From Actinobacillus porcitonsillarum (GTDB lineage: Bacteria; Pseudomonadota; Gammaproteobacteria; Enterobacterales; Pasteurellaceae), in NCBI RefSeq assembly GCF_003101015.1, contig NZ_CP029206.1, positions 992,001 to 1,056,000 of the forward strand: a stretch of DNA of 64,000 nucleotides. The letters run 5' to 3'. Both the position numbers and the translations under genes were made by a program. Shown here piece after piece: positions 53,096 to 63,814 of this stretch. How positions within the stretch are numbered: position 1 is the first letter of the stretch; the number at the start of each line of letters is the position of its first letter. The notes under the pieces were generated by a model. It worked only from the letters and a program-made list of their open reading frames with translations, was not told the origin of the DNA and ran no database searches.

Positions 53096-53138
53096 TAATT
53101 AAGTTAAAGGTTTATATACTTTTAAATAAAGGAAAAAA

Positions 53139-53879
53139 ATGAGCGAACAAATTTATGGTATTCACGCGGTTAAAGCATTTCTTGATAATGCACCAGAGCG
53201 TTTGATTGAGGTGTTTGTATTAAAAGGGCGTGAAGATAAACGGCTCATTCCGTTGTTAAATGAATTACAACGTTTGGGCATTGCAATACAGCAAGTAAAC
53301 CGCCAAACATTAGATAACAAATCGCAAGGCGAAGTCCATCAAGGCATTATTGCCAAAGTCGTGCCACAAAAAGAACTCAACGAACACGATTTAGATCGCA
53401 TTTTAGCAAGTAAGTCGCAACCCTTATTATTGATTTTGGATGGCGTTACCGATCCGCATAATCTAGGCGCTTGCTTGCGTACCGCTGATGCAGCAGGTGT
53501 TGATGCAGTAATTGTGCCAAAAGACAAATCGGCACAATTAACTTCAACTGCCCGTAAAGTGGCTTGTGGTGCGGCAGAAACAGTACCTCTTATTCGGGTA
53601 ACCAATTTGGCTCGAACAATGAGAGAGCTTCAAGAACAGTATAACGTTTGGATTGTTGGCACGGCAGGCGAGGCAACTTCAAGTATCTATGAAGCCAAAT
53701 TAACAGGCGCTATTGCGCTTGTGATGGGCGCAGAAGGCGATGGAATGCGACGCTTAACGCGTGAACATTGCGATCAATTGATTAGTATTCCAATGGCAGG
53801 TTCGGTCTCATCATTAAATGTTTCTGTTGCGACCGGTGTTTGTTTATTTGAAATTGTCCGGCAAAAATTATCGGTATAA
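53139..53879 (+). CDS. rlmB: 23S rRNA Gm2251 2'-O-methyltransferase RlmB
   Basis: SpoU-family methyltransferase, 246 residues. The N-terminal substrate-binding domain begins [14 protein letters not shown]. The knotted catalytic domain has [20 protein letters not shown] (motif 1), [11 protein letters not shown] (motif 2) and [15 protein letters not shown] (motif 3). AAAGGAAAAAA precedes the ATG. In E. coli rlmB follows rnr; here it is after pssA and convergent with rne. Confidence 0.95.
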   Translation: MSEQIYGIHAVKAFLDNAPERLIEVFVLKGREDKRLIPLLNELQRLGIAIQQVNRQTLDNKSQGEVHQGIIAKVVPQKELNEHDLDRILASKSQPLLLILDGVTDPHNLGACLRTADAAGVDAVIVPKDKSAQLTSTARKVACGAAETVPLIRVTNLARTMRELQEQYNVWIVGTAGEATSSIYEAKLTGAIALVMGAEGDGMRRLTREHCDQLISIPMAGSVSSLNVSVATGVCLFEIVRQKLSV

Positions 53880-53882
53880 TAA

Positions 53883-53914
53883 AAAAGAATCGATGGAAAC
53901 ATCGATTCTTTTTT
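53883..53914. terminator. Bidirectional terminator between rlmB and rne
   Basis: AAAAGAATCGATG and CATCGATTCTTTT pair around GAAA; A and T runs on the two sides suit both convergent genes. Confidence 0.88.
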
Positions 53915-53925
53915 CATTTGAGTAA

Positions 53926-56838
53926 TTAGTTTGTAGCTACACGAGGTGCAGAATGTACATGGCTTACCGCACTTGAATGACCACCAAACCCTTTACCATA
54001 GAAATAGTATTTAGAGCTTAGCCATTCCTTAACTTCATAATCAGAGCGTTGCTCTTGAGGGGCTTCGGCTCTTGTCATTTCAACTCGAGTATGCTGAACA
54101 CGTGAGAATGTCCCTAAATGTCCTTCAAACACATAGCTACTTTGATAAGTTGAAACAGGTACTTCAATAATTGAAGATGTTTCTTCTACAATAGCAGGTG
54201 CAATGGTTGCCTGAGCTTTAAACTTCTGCACACGTTCATTTTTCTCTTTAACCAAATCTCTATCCGAATGTTGGCTAACCACTCCGCCAAATGGCGCAAT
54301 ATGTTCTTCAACCGATGTTACTTCCGGTTTAGTTTCTTGCTCAACAGAGATCGCTTTTTCTTCGTGTTTTTCTTTAACAAGATCACGATTGGTTTGTTGT
54401 GTAACAAAAGCACCAAATGGAACACTTGAGTTAGCCACTCTTTCTTCCGAAGAGCCCTCATTTGATTTTACATTCATTTCCGGAGATTGTTGTTCTAACA
54501 TTTCATCAACAGATAAGAATGCTGTTTTATCTTGTGTCGGTTTAGCTGTACGTACAGGCGTAAGTAAAATCTTACCGCTTGCGGCTTCCGGTGATGCTAC
54601 CGCAGCAGCTAAAGACATTGCTTGTACACGTTGGCGATTTTCACGACGACGTTGGTTTCCGACACGAAGATGACGAGGTAAACGGCGTGGGCGATTATTT
54701 TCACGGCTTTCCGTTTTGGCTTCATCTTCACTTGTCACATTATCCTGTGTGACAAGCGGTTGGATTTTCTCAACCTGTTGCACTTTTTGTTCTACAACCG
54801 GTTTTACCGCTTCTTCTACCACAATTGGTTCTTCAGTCGTTACATCCGTTGTATTTTCCACACGCACTTTTTTACGTAAGTCACGGCGTTGACGACGCTC
54901 TGTTACGGTTGCTTTTGGTTCTTCCGTTACGCCAACGGTCTCTTCGACAATTTGACGGCGAGGTTGTTTTACCTTCTCCGCTTTTTCCACTTTAGGCGCT
55001 TTACTCTCATCTGGTTGTGTTTGAGTTTTACGCTCTTGGCGGTTATTGCGTTGGCGGTTATTACGACGTTCACGAGGATTGCGTGGCTGTGCTTTTGCCT
55101 TCTCTTCAACTTTTTCTTCAGTGGCAAATAATGCTTTTAACTTCGCCAATAAACGACTAAATAACGATGGTTTCGCAGGTTCGGTTGGTGTTGGCGCAGG
55201 TTGAAGATTAAGTTCTGAGCTATTTAATACCGTTTCTACCGTAATAACAGGCTCATTACGGCTAACTAACGCTTCGTCTGAATTTACATGATGGTGGAAA
55301 GAATGTTCTTCTTCCTCTCTTTCATGGTAATGTTTTGCTAAATCGTAACTTAACGTTGGAACAATTTCATTTTCACGTAAACGATATACGCTGAAATGCG
55401 GTGTTTCCATGCTTTCGCTTGGAACTACGACAACATTAACATCATGACGTTTTTCAATACCGGAAATCGCCTTACGTTTTTCATTTAATAAGTAAGATGC
55501 AACCTCAACAGGCACAATCGCATGAACCTGTGCTGAGTTTTCTTTAATTGCTTCTTCTTCAACTAAACGTAAGATAGAAAGTGCGATAGATTCGTTATCT
55601 CGTACTTTACCTGTACCTTGACAACGAGGACAAATATGGCTTGAGGCTTCACTTAATGAAGGGCTCAAACGCTGACGGCTCATTTCAAGTAAGCCAAAGC
55701 GAGAAATACGGCTAAATTGAATTCTTGCACGGTCTTGGCGTGTCGCTTCACGGATACGATTTTCCACTTCACGCTGATGGCGAACCGGTGTCATATCAAT
55801 AAAGTCGATAACAATTAACCCACCTAAGTCACGTAAACGTAATTGGCGAGCAATCTCATCAGCGGCTTCTAAGTTAGTATTTAGCGCCGTTTCTTCAATA
55901 TCGCCACCACGTGTTGAGCGAGAAGAGTTGATGTCAATAGCGGTTAAGGCTTCAGTTACATCAATAACAATTGAGCCACCTGATGGTAAACGCACTTCAC
56001 GCTGGAATGCAGACTCAATTTGCGATTCAATTTGGTAGTGGCTGAATAGTGGTACTTCGCCTTCGTATAAGCGAACACGGTTGATAAAATCAGGACGTAC
56101 TAAACGAATATGATTTTTGGCTTTTTCAAAGATTTTTTTATTATCAATTAAAATTTCGCCAATATCACGGCGGAGGTAATCACGGATCGCACGAACAATT
56201 ACATCGCTTTCTTGATGAATTAAAAACGGTGCTGGACGTGATTGCGCAGCATTTTTAATCGCTTCCCAATGATGTAGTAAAACTTTTAAGTCCCATTGTA
56301 GTTCTTCCGGCGATTTGCCAACGCCAGCAGTACGGACAATAAGACCAACGTCTTCCGGTACATCTAAACAATCTAACGCTTCTTTTAATTCTAAACGCTC
56401 ATCGCCCTCAATACGGCGAGAAATACCGCCTGCACGAGGATTATTCGGCATTAAAACAAGATAGCTTCCTGCCAAAGAAATAAAGGTCGTTAAGGCGGCC
56501 CCTTTGTTGCCACGCTCTTCTTTGCTGACTTGAACAATAACTTCCTGGCCTTCTTTGATAATGTCTTTGATATTTGGACGACCATTAAAAACATAGTCTG
56601 CCGGGAAGTATTCACGGGAAATTTCTTTTAAAGGAAGGAAGCCATGACGCTCAGCACCGTAATCGACAAATGCGGCTTCAAGGCTTGGTTCAACACGAGT
56701 AATTTTCCCTTTATAAATATTGGATTTTTTCTGTTCGTGTCCCGGACTTTCAATGTCCAAATCGAACAGGCGTTGCCCATCCACTAAGGCAACGCGCAAC
56801 TCTTCTTTTTGAGTTGCATTGATTAACATTCTTTTCAT
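53926..56838 (-). CDS. rne: Ribonuclease E
   Basis: Endoribonuclease of the RNA degradosome, 970 residues. The N-terminal half has the S1 domain, the DNase I-like catalytic DINSSRST and IDFIDM carrying the Mg aspartates, and the zinc link CPRCQGTG near residue 405. The C-terminal half is disordered and charged, with arginine-rich [11 protein letters not shown] and [10 protein letters not shown] segments. Two copies of a PFGxxVxQxxxRDLVKEK motif lie near residues 806 and 847. A long leader upstream suggests autoregulation. Confidence 0.95.
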   Translation of the reverse strand: MKRMLINATQKEELRVALVDGQRLFDLDIESPGHEQKKSNIYKGKITRVEPSLEAAFVDYGAERHGFLPLKEISREYFPADYVFNGRPNIKDIIKEGQEVIVQVSKEERGNKGAALTTFISLAGSYLVLMPNNPRAGGISRRIEGDERLELKEALDCLDVPEDVGLIVRTAGVGKSPEELQWDLKVLLHHWEAIKNAAQSRPAPFLIHQESDVIVRAIRDYLRRDIGEILIDNKKIFEKAKNHIRLVRPDFINRVRLYEGEVPLFSHYQIESQIESAFQREVRLPSGGSIVIDVTEALTAIDINSSRSTRGGDIEETALNTNLEAADEIARQLRLRDLGGLIVIDFIDMTPVRHQREVENRIREATRQDRARIQFSRISRFGLLEMSRQRLSPSLSEASSHICPRCQGTGKVRDNESIALSILRLVEEEAIKENSAQVHAIVPVEVASYLLNEKRKAISGIEKRHDVNVVVVPSESMETPHFSVYRLRENEIVPTLSYDLAKHYHEREEEEHSFHHHVNSDEALVSRNEPVITVETVLNSSELNLQPAPTPTEPAKPSLFSRLLAKLKALFATEEKVEEKAKAQPRNPRERRNNRQRNNRQERKTQTQPDESKAPKVEKAEKVKQPRRQIVEETVGVTEEPKATVTERRQRRDLRKKVRVENTTDVTTEEPIVVEEAVKPVVEQKVQQVEKIQPLVTQDNVTSEDEAKTESRENNRPRRLPRHLRVGNQRRRENRQRVQAMSLAAAVASPEAASGKILLTPVRTAKPTQDKTAFLSVDEMLEQQSPEMNVKSNEGSSEERVANSSVPFGAFVTQQTNRDLVKEKHEEKAISVEQETKPEVTSVEEHIAPFGGVVSQHSDRDLVKEKNERVQKFKAQATIAPAIVEETSSIIEVPVSTYQSSYVFEGHLGTFSRVQHTRVEMTRAEAPQEQRSDYEVKEWLSSKYYFYGKGFGGHSSAVSHVHSAPRVATN

Positions 56839-57250
56839 TGTGTTTCTCTTATTTCATTATTGTTGTTACATGCTAGTGTCTTTTAGGGAATACCCCAAAC
56901 ATCGAGATTAGCGCACGTTAAATTTTGGTGCATAGTGTCAATCTCCCGACTGTCTCTCGTCTAGCCATAGAGTCTTTGTCTTACGCTCATTTCGTTTGTC
57001 TAAAATGGCTGCAAAGTCAAATCATTAGCCTCTTTTTCAGGCTCGTTCAAAATGTTTTTTATGCTAAAAATCGAGCATAAAATAACGCTGTATTATCGCA
57101 TTTTGCCATAAGAAAAGGCAAGGTAATTCTCATGAGGTAAATCAAAAGAAATTCATTATTGACGAGGCTTAAAAAATCCCATAAAAAAAATATGGTAAAT
57201 TAAATCAATTCTGATAGAATGCTTCGCGTTTAAATTGAAAGGAGACAAAA
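56839..57250. promoter_or_regulatory. rne5: rne leader region and divergent rne/znuA promoters
   Basis: A 412-bp gap with no gene. Read towards rne, it contains several possible stem-loops: AGCCAT (56963-56968) with ATGGCT (57005-57010), AGCCT/AGGCT (57027-57043), and ATGCT/AGCAT near 57060-57078. RNase E mRNAs of enterobacteria and Haemophilus have a long 5' UTR that the enzyme cleaves to control itself (Rfam rne5). I infer the same here from position and structure only. Confidence 0.55.
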
Positions 57251-58171
57251 ATGAAAAAAACAATCCTATCGCTAAGCCTACTTTCCTTAAGTTTGTTTAG
57301 TCATGCAGAAGTATTAACAACGATTAAACCTTTAGGGTTTATTGCAAATGCAATCACAGATGGTGTAACGGACACAAAAGTATTATTGCCCGTAAGCGCT
57401 TCCCCACATGATTACAGCTTAAAACCTTCAGATGTAGAACAATTAAATTCTGCGCAGTTAGTTGTATGGGTTGGGCATGGGCTAGAGTCTTTTTTAGACA
57501 AGAGTATTGATAAGCTACCAAAAGAACGTGTACTGACTTTAGCTGAAGTGCCAGCCATTGCAGAAATTGTTGCAAAAACGGAAAAGCACGATGATCACGA
57601 CCACGATCACGGTCATCACGAACACAGCCATGCTCACGATGGACACGATCACAGTAAAGACTGGCACATTTGGCTCTCCTCTGATGCGGCAGATATTGCG
57701 GCAGAACAAATTGCCGCGCGTCTGACGCAACAATATCCTGCACAAGAAGCCAAAATTGCGGATAATTTAGCTAACTTTAAGACCGTATTAACCGCAAAAA
57801 AAGTCGAGTTACAGAAACAGCTTGCACCGGTTAAAGAAAAAGGTTACTACACATTCCACGAAGCTTATGGTTATTTTGAATCGGCTTATGGATTACATCC
57901 ACTTGGCTCTTTTACGATCAATCCAACCGTTGCACCGGGGGCAAAAACGTTAGCGAAAATTAAAGAACACGTGAGCTCAAAACAGGCTAAATGTTTATTT
58001 GCTGAGCCACAATTTACGCCACGAGTCATTGAAAGTCTAAGTAAAGGCACACAAGTTAAAGTCGGACAGCTCGATCCACTTGGTGCTAAAATTGAAATGG
58101 GCAAAAATGCTTATCCGACATTCTTACAAAGTTTAGCGGATGAATTTAGCCAATGTTTGGCAGAAAAATAG
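57251..58171 (+). CDS. znuA: Zinc ABC transporter binding protein ZnuA
   Basis: Periplasmic zinc-binding protein, 306 residues. The signal peptide ends SHAE. SPHDYSLKPSD, FHEAYGYFE and LDPLG hold the zinc ligands. Between residues about 115 and 135 is a His/Asp-rich loop (HDDHDHDHGHHEHSHAHD), typical of high-affinity zinc proteins. AAAGGAGACAAAA precedes the ATG. znuB and znuC are not adjacent. Confidence 0.94.
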   Translation: MKKTILSLSLLSLSLFSHAEVLTTIKPLGFIANAITDGVTDTKVLLPVSASPHDYSLKPSDVEQLNSAQLVVWVGHGLESFLDKSIDKLPKERVLTLAEVPAIAEIVAKTEKHDDHDHDHGHHEHSHAHDGHDHSKDWHIWLSSDAADIAAEQIAARLTQQYPAQEAKIADNLANFKTVLTAKKVELQKQLAPVKEKGYYTFHEAYGYFESAYGLHPLGSFTINPTVAPGAKTLAKIKEHVSSKQAKCLFAEPQFTPRVIESLSKGTQVKVGQLDPLGAKIEMGKNAYPTFLQSLADEFSQCLAEK

Positions 58172-58247
58172 TGATTGGGAAATGGGGCTAATGTAATTAG
58201 CTCTACGGTAAATTACCGAAAATTTGCTAAGAATTTCAATTAATTAT

Positions 58248-58274
58248 GTAGGGACACACGCAGTGTGTCCCTAC
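58248..58274. repeat. GTAG REP-like palindrome, core ACACA-TGTGT
   Basis: GTAGGGACACACGCAGTGTG then TCCCTAC. It has both head motifs around a fifth kind of core and lies between convergent znuA and holD. Confidence 0.8.
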
Positions 58275-58282
58275 AAATCCGG

Positions 58283-58690
58283 TTATTCTATAACTTTACA
58301 AAATTGTTCTAACGCTTTCCAAAGTTTCCGCTTTTCTTCCACTTTCGCTAATTCGTTCCAGCTAGCGGTTTGAATAATCGTTTGATTTGCAAAATGTTGC
58401 GCAATTTTACCCGCTTGTTCTTCTTCGATCAGCCAAAGTAAAATGGAATGATCGATGCTCAAACGTTGAGATTGCTCGTTATCCAACCATTGGTATTCCA
58501 CATCTTGTAGCGAAAGCGAATGCAATACATCTCGGAATAAACCGGTTTTTTGATAATCAGCTTCACAAATTACCACCAATTTTATCGCCGAATTCAAGCG
58601 AATTTGCGCATCGCCTTTTAAGACTTCCGGTTTCTTCAATTGCCATTGTGTAATACCCATTTCGCTGAGTAGTAAATCTCGTCTATTCAT
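58283..58690 (-). CDS. holD: DNA polymerase III psi subunit
   Basis: Psi connects the clamp loader to the chi subunit and SSB. The N-terminal MNRRDLLLSEMGITQWQLKK matches the family (RRD...LGITQWxLRRP). The region LVVICE is shared with E. coli psi. I start at ATG 58690, where GAGAAAAAAG can act as ribosome site; ATG 58702 lacks one. The product has 135 residues. It is divergent from rsmC, as in E. coli. Confidence 0.9.
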   Translation of the reverse strand: MNRRDLLLSEMGITQWQLKKPEVLKGDAQIRLNSAIKLVVICEADYQKTGLFRDVLHSLSLQDVEYQWLDNEQSQRLSIDHSILLWLIEEEQAGKIAQHFANQTIIQTASWNELAKVEEKRKLWKALEQFCKVIE

Positions 58691-58773
58691 CTTTTTTCTC
58701 ATAAAAATTGATAGGGAATAGTAGCAAAAGTCGGTAGAATGGGGAAATCTTTTCTCAACCTTATACAGAAATT

Positions 58774-59760
58774 ATGTTATCCATTGAAAGTGAAGTTTTA
58801 GCACGTCATTTGCCCGTGTTTGAAGGCAAATCCATCTTATTTTTTGGCGATGTACGAGATGATTTCGCTCGATCGCTCACGCAAGCAAGAGAAGTCCATA
58901 TTTTAACAAACTATTTTGATTACGCTCATCATCGACAAGCGGTCGAATTTAGCTTAGAAAATGCAAATCAAGCAGAATTAGGTGTGTTTTACTGGACTAA
59001 AAACAAGCAAGAATGTCAGTTTCAACTATTGCAGTGGTTATCGCAATCATCACAAGGGCAAGAATTACTGGTTATCGGGGAAAATCGTGCCGGTGTGCGT
59101 TCGGTTGAAAAAATGCTTGAGCCATTTGGCAACATCGCCAAAATTGACTCAGCACGCCGTTGTGGCTTGTACCATTTTGAACTACAAAATGTCCCAAATT
59201 TTGATTGCAAAAAATTCTGGAAATCTTACCGCTTAAATGAATTAGAGATTTTTGCTTTACCGGCTGTCTTCAGTTCATCAGAACTCGATGGTGGCACAAA
59301 ACTCTTACTTTCTACCTTCCATAAAGCCGATGGATTAAAAGGTAATGTGTTAGATTTAGGCTGCGGGGCTGGTGTGATCGGAGTGAGTTTGAAAAAAATG
59401 TTCCCGAAAATTAAATTAACAATGAGTGATATTCACGCAATGGCATTAGCTTCAAGCGAAAGAACGCTTGCTGAAAACCAACTTGAAGGAAAGGTAGTTG
59501 CCAGCGATGTATTTTCACATATTGATGGTCGCTTTGATTTAATTATTTCAAATCCACCGTTCCACGATGGCATTGATACTGCTTATCGAGCCGTGGAAAG
59601 TCTTATTCTACAAGCGAAAAATCATTTAACGAAAGGTGGAGAATTGCGGATTGTGGCAAATGCTTTTTTACCTTATCCGGATTTATTAGATCAAGCATTT
59701 GGTTCTCATCAGCTATTAGCGAAATCTACTAAATTTAAAGTTTATTCTGCTAAGGCTTAA
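58774..59760 (+). CDS. rsmC: 16S rRNA G1207 methyltransferase RsmC
   Basis: Two-domain N2-guanine methyltransferase, 328 residues. The N-terminal domain is a degenerate methyltransferase fold; the C-terminal domain has SAM motif VLDLGCGAGVIG near residue 190 and catalytic NPPFHDG near residue 264. It lies divergently opposite holD, a conserved neighbour. Confidence 0.94.
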   Translation: MLSIESEVLARHLPVFEGKSILFFGDVRDDFARSLTQAREVHILTNYFDYAHHRQAVEFSLENANQAELGVFYWTKNKQECQFQLLQWLSQSSQGQELLVIGENRAGVRSVEKMLEPFGNIAKIDSARRCGLYHFELQNVPNFDCKKFWKSYRLNELEIFALPAVFSSSELDGGTKLLLSTFHKADGLKGNVLDLGCGAGVIGVSLKKMFPKIKLTMSDIHAMALASSERTLAENQLEGKVVASDVFSHIDGRFDLIISNPPFHDGIDTAYRAVESLILQAKNHLTKGGELRIVANAFLPYPDLLDQAFGSHQLLAKSTKFKVYSAKA

Positions 59761-59783
59761 TCTGAAATTTGATAAAAGGCATT

Positions 59784-59916
59784 GTAGGGATGCCACGCTG
59801 GCGTCCATTATAAATACAATATAAACAAACAATTTTATCTGCAAAGTGACAGTCATGCAGTTAATAATGTATTTTGTCAGGATACTCTGAAGTAGACGCC
59901 AGCGTGGCGTCCCTAC
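59784..59916. repeat. Widely spaced GTAG REP-like pair, core GCCA-TGGC
   Basis: The left half (59784-59806) begins GTAGGGATGCCACGC. The right half (59895-59916) ends GCGTGGCGTCCCTAC. About 88 bp lie between them, much more than in other pairs. It sits between convergent rsmC and fabR. Confidence 0.78.
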
Positions 59917-59950
59917 GAATGCTTTTGTGTAACGGCGAAATTCACAACAA

Positions 59951-60571
59951 TTATAGCTTCCGATTTGCATAAACTGTAGCGCCATGAATTAACATTCTTA
60001 GTTGCATCATAACGCGTTTTTTTAATTCTTCTCGTTGTTGGTTATTCATATCTAAAGCATGCGAGCCAGCGGTAAATACAAGCGTAACTAAACCTTCCGA
60101 TTGAATATAAGCAATATCTCGCCCAATCGTTGGTTCTCGCATTAAGATATAATCGGTTAGCTCTTCAACGAAATGCTGGATTTCACGAGAAGCCGCCGTA
60201 CGAAAGGCTTGAGACGTCCCCGAGCTTTCTCGAAGTAAAAGTCTAAACACATTGGGGCGACTGGCAATCAGTTCAAAGAACGTTTCAACAGAGAGCACGA
60301 CAACACTGCCGCCGTTTTCAATACGCTTACGGGCTTGGCGCATCAATTGGCGAAGCACCAAACCAGACTCGTCCACCATGGCTAAACCAAGTTCATCCAT
60401 ATCTTTAAAATGGCGATAAAACGAAGTTGGCGCAATACCTGCTTCTCTTGCGACTTCTCGCAAACTGAGGTTACTGAAACTTTTTTCTGCGCTAAGCTGA
60501 TTAAATGCCGCATCAACTAATGCGCGGCGTGTTCTTTCTTTTTGTTGAGCACGAACGCCGAGACTACTCAT
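59951..60571 (-). CDS. fabR: TetR-family repressor FabR
   Basis: Repressor of unsaturated fatty acid genes (fabA/fabB) in enterobacteria. The N-terminal HTH is [20 protein letters not shown], and the [12 protein letters not shown] start matches E. coli FabR. The product has 206 residues. The start overlaps the oxyR stop by 8 bp, so it is in an operon with oxyR, also seen in E. coli (oxyR next to sthA/fabR). Confidence 0.92.
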   Translation of the reverse strand: MSSLGVRAQQKERTRRALVDAAFNQLSAEKSFSNLSLREVAREAGIAPTSFYRHFKDMDELGLAMVDESGLVLRQLMRQARKRIENGGSVVVLSVETFFELIASRPNVFRLLLRESSGTSQAFRTAASREIQHFVEELTDYILMREPTIGRDIAYIQSEGLVTLVFTAGSHALDMNNQQREELKKRVMMQLRMLIHGATVYANRKL

Positions 60572-61460
60572 CCGAGCCTTCTTTGTTATTCATGAGTTCA
60601 TCAATGCCTTTTGCCAAACGTTCATAACGCATACGCAATGGGGAGCCGGGGCGGTAAATCAAACCAATTGAGCGATAAGGTTTTGGATCGCAAAATTCGA
60701 GATAATTCACACCGCTTGTTGGTTGTGCCGCAAGCTTAGGAATTAATGAGATGCCTACGCCAGCGGAAACCATATTACGTAAGGTTTCTAAATTGGTTGC
60801 CTTAAAGTGTGGACTTTCTTTCGCCCCAACAGATAGACAATAATCTAATGCTTGTGTACGCAAACAATGCCCGTCATCAAGGAAAAGGAGTTCCTCATTT
60901 TTTAGCATTGAAATATCTAAGGTGCCTAAATTTGCCCAAGGGTGTTTATCTGATACGGCAAGTAACATTTCTTCGTTAAAGAGTGGCACTTCAATGAACG
61001 GTTCGCTTTCTTTAACAAACGCTAAAATCCCACAGTCTAACTGTCCAGCAGCTAATTGATCAACAAGCTGTGCAGTTTGTAATTCATAAAGATATAACTC
61101 TAACTCCGGAAATGCTGATTTCATTGCTGGTACAATAATCGGGGAAAGGTAAGGACCTAATGTTGGAATGATCCCAACATGAAGCGGACCCGACATTTCT
61201 TTTCCTTGGTTGCTTGCCATTTCTCGTAAAATTTTAACTTCACGTAAAACAGCTTTGGCTTGCTCTACCAGCGTTAATCCTGATTGAGTGAATAACACTT
61301 TGCGGCTGGTTCGTTCCAATAAGATTGTGCCTAATTCGTCTTCCAGCTTGCGAATTTGACCGCTTAATGTCGGCTGGCTGACATTACAAGCATCCGCCGC
61401 ACGGCGAAAATGTTTATACTCTGCTAATGCAATTAAATATTCAAGATCTCGAATGTTCAC
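60564..61460 (-). CDS. oxyR: Peroxide-sensing regulator OxyR
   Basis: LysR-type activator of the peroxide response, 298 residues. The HTH is [20 protein letters not shown]. The redox cysteines are in [15 protein letters not shown], spaced as Cys199/Cys208 of E. coli. The start codon is GTG with GGAGATATC before it, and MNIRDLEYL is the normal beginning. It is divergent from the peroxiredoxin gene, a probable target. Confidence 0.95.
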   Translation of the reverse strand: MNIRDLEYLIALAEYKHFRRAADACNVSQPTLSGQIRKLEDELGTILLERTSRKVLFTQSGLTLVEQAKAVLREVKILREMASNQGKEMSGPLHVGIIPTLGPYLSPIIVPAMKSAFPELELYLYELQTAQLVDQLAAGQLDCGILAFVKESEPFIEVPLFNEEMLLAVSDKHPWANLGTLDISMLKNEELLFLDDGHCLRTQALDYCLSVGAKESPHFKATNLETLRNMVSAGVGISLIPKLAAQPTSGVNYLEFCDPKPYRSIGLIYRPGSPLRMRYERLAKGIDELMNNKEGSDE

Positions 61461-61571
61461 GATATCTCCTTACCTTATAATTCTTGCCTATTGATAAAAT
61501 AAGCTGAATTATTACATATTTACGGTAAAATGCGTAAAAATTTTAAATTTAATAATCAATTGGAGAAGAAA

Positions 61572-62309
61572 ATGTCTTTAAAAGATATGACTGGTCAAAA
61601 AGTTCCTAGCGTAACCTTCCACACACGTCAAGGCGATGCTTGGGTTGATGTAACAACAGATGAATTATTTAACAACAAAAAAGTTGTAGTGTTCTCTTTA
61701 CCGGGTGCATTTACACCAACTTGTTCATCTACTCACTTACCACGTTATAACGAATTAGCAAAAGAATTCTATGCGTTAGGTGTAGATGAAATCGTTTGTG
61801 TATCGGTAAACGATACTTTCGTTATGAATGCTTGGAAAGCAGATCAAGAGTCTGAAAATGTAACCGTAATTCCAGACGGTAACGGTGATTTCACTCGTGG
61901 TATGGGTATGTTAGTGAGCAAAAACGATTTAGGTTTTGGCGAGCGTTCTTGGCGTTATTCTATGTTCGTAAACAACGGCACTGTTGAAAAAATGTTTATC
62001 GAACCACAAGAACCAGGCGACCCATTCAAAGTATCTGATGCTGATACTATGATCAAATACTTAAACCCAAATTGGGAAGCAAAACCTTCAGTATCTATCA
62101 TTACTAAACCAGGTTGCCCATTCTGTGCAAAAGCGAAAGCATTATTAGAAGTGAAAGGCTTACCATACGAAGAAATCGTATTAGGTCGTGATGCTTCAAC
62201 AACTTCTGTACGTGCAATTACAGGCCGTACAAGTGTGCCACAAGTATTCATCGGCGGTAAACACATCGGTGGTAGCGATGATTTACAAGCATATTTTGAT
62301 GTAAAATAA
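61572..62309 (+). CDS. Hybrid peroxiredoxin-glutaredoxin (PGdx)
   Basis: Fusion enzyme that reduces peroxides with glutathione, 245 residues. The N-terminal peroxiredoxin-5-like domain has its peroxidatic Cys in PGAFTPTCSSTHLP near residue 50. The C-terminal glutaredoxin domain (from about residue 173) has KPGCPFCAKAK and TSVPQVFIGGKHIGGSDD. This fusion is known from Haemophilus influenzae. I start at ATG 61572 after TTGGAGAAGAA. Its position opposite oxyR suggests OxyR control. Confidence 0.94.
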   Translation: MSLKDMTGQKVPSVTFHTRQGDAWVDVTTDELFNNKKVVVFSLPGAFTPTCSSTHLPRYNELAKEFYALGVDEIVCVSVNDTFVMNAWKADQESENVTVIPDGNGDFTRGMGMLVSKNDLGFGERSWRYSMFVNNGTVEKMFIEPQEPGDPFKVSDADTMIKYLNPNWEAKPSVSIITKPGCPFCAKAKALLEVKGLPYEEIVLGRDASTTSVRAITGRTSVPQVFIGGKHIGGSDDLQAYFDVK

Positions 62310-62332
62310 TGTTACATTAATTTTGCTTAACG

Positions 62333-62364
62333 AGGCTAGGTTCTATAAGAACTTAGCCTTTTTT
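62333..62364 (+). terminator. Terminator after the peroxiredoxin gene
   Basis: AGGCTAGGTTCT and AGAACTTAGCCT pair with one mismatch, and TTTTTT follows. Confidence 0.87.
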
Positions 62365-62402
62365 GTTATACTTAGCCAAATTTTTCAATTTAAAGGAAAG
62401 CA

Positions 62403-63767
62403 ATGAAAAAACATATCCATATTCTCGGTATTTGTGGCACTTTTATGGGCGGTGTAGCGATGATAGCCCGTGAATTAGGTTATAAAGTAACCGGTTCAGA
62501 TACGAATGTTTACCCACCAATGAGCACCTTTTTAGAAAGCCATGGCATTGAAATTATCCCTAATTATGATGTTGAACAACTTCAGCCTGCGCCAGATTTA
62601 GTTGTTATTGGGAATGCAATGAGCCGAGGTAATCCTTGTGTCGAGTATGTTCTTAATAATCAGCTGAATTATACTTCCGGACCGCAATGGCTACATGATC
62701 ATCTTCTTAAAGATCGTTGGGTGCTTGGCGTTTCAGGCACGCACGGCAAAACAACCACAACGGGAATGTTGGCTTGGATTTTAGATCAAAATCAGATTGA
62801 TACCGGTTTTTTAATTGGCGGCGTTGCTGGTAATTTCGGTATTTCGGCACGAGCCGGCTCAAGTAAATTCTTTGTGATTGAAGCAGACGAATATGACTCA
62901 GCGTTCTTTGACAAGCGGTCTAAATTTGTTCACTACACGCCAAAAACATTGATTATCAACAACTTAGAGTTTGATCACGCCGATATTTTTGATGATCTCA
63001 AAGCGATTCAACGCCAATTCCATCACCTCGTTCGTACAATGCCAAGTCAAGGCTGTATTTTATCTGCGGCAGATGATCAAAACGTACAAGATACACTGAA
63101 GATGGGAAGTTATAGCGAGCTACAATTTATCGGAGAAGGAAAAGCATGGTTTGCGAAACCACTTTCAGCCGATTGCTCGCACTTTGAAGTTTATCATCAT
63201 GGTAACAAAGCTGGCGAAGTAAAATGGAACATTATCGGTAGCCATAATATGCATAATGCATTGATGGCGATTGCAGCAGCACATCACGCTGGTGTTGAAG
63301 TTGCTGGTGCTTGCCAAGCGTTAAATCGCTTTATTAACGCAAACCGCCGTTTAGAAATTAAAGGCGAAGTCAATGGTATTACCGTTTATGATGATTTTGC
63401 TCATCACCCGACCGCAATTTCTGCGACCATAAACGCTCTGCGTGGTAAAGTTGGCAAAGATCAACGAATTCTAGCGGTCTTAGAACCTCGCTCCAACACG
63501 ATGAAAATGGGGGTTCATAAGGAAGAAATCGCACCAAGTTTAACCGATGCAGAAGCTGTTTTTGTGTATCAGCCAGAAACCATCCCTTGGAATGTTAGCG
63601 TGATTACCGAAGCACTTTCACAACCGGCAAAATGGTCGGCAAACATTGATGAATTGGTTGAGATGATTGCGGAAGAAGCCAAACCAACCGATCATATTTT
63701 AGTGATGAGTAACGGCGCATTTGGCGGTATTCACAATAAAATTATCGCAAAATTGCAAAATAAATAA
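62403..63767 (+). CDS. mpl: Murein peptide ligase Mpl
   Basis: Attaches recycled L-Ala-D-Glu-mDAP tripeptide to UDP-MurNAc in peptidoglycan recycling. It is a Mur-ligase of 454 residues. The N-terminal domain begins HIHILGICGTFMGG, ATP binding is at GVSGTHGKTTT near residue 115, and later YDDFAHHPTAI and NRRLEIKG are typical. AAAGGAAAGCA precedes the ATG. Monocistronic, with a strong terminator. Confidence 0.95.
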   Translation: MKKHIHILGICGTFMGGVAMIARELGYKVTGSDTNVYPPMSTFLESHGIEIIPNYDVEQLQPAPDLVVIGNAMSRGNPCVEYVLNNQLNYTSGPQWLHDHLLKDRWVLGVSGTHGKTTTTGMLAWILDQNQIDTGFLIGGVAGNFGISARAGSSKFFVIEADEYDSAFFDKRSKFVHYTPKTLIINNLEFDHADIFDDLKAIQRQFHHLVRTMPSQGCILSAADDQNVQDTLKMGSYSELQFIGEGKAWFAKPLSADCSHFEVYHHGNKAGEVKWNIIGSHNMHNALMAIAAAHHAGVEVAGACQALNRFINANRRLEIKGEVNGITVYDDFAHHPTAISATINALRGKVGKDQRILAVLEPRSNTMKMGVHKEEIAPSLTDAEAVFVYQPETIPWNVSVITEALSQPAKWSANIDELVEMIAEEAKPTDHILVMSNGAFGGIHNKIIAKLQNK

Positions 63768-63772
63768 AAAAT

Positions 63773-63806
63773 TTAACCGCTTGTAAAGACAAGCGGTTAT
63801 TTTTTC
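63773..63806. terminator. Terminator of paired uptake sequences between mpl and miaB
   Basis: TAACCGCTTGT and ACAAGCGGTTA pair around AAAG, and TTTTTT follows. The arms are full uptake cores. Confidence 0.88.
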
Positions 63807-63814
63807 TTTTCTTC

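Noticed and set aside
57354-57745. Minus-strand frames opposite the ZnuA histidine loop
   Set aside because: Shadow of the His/Asp-rich coding repeat in znuA.
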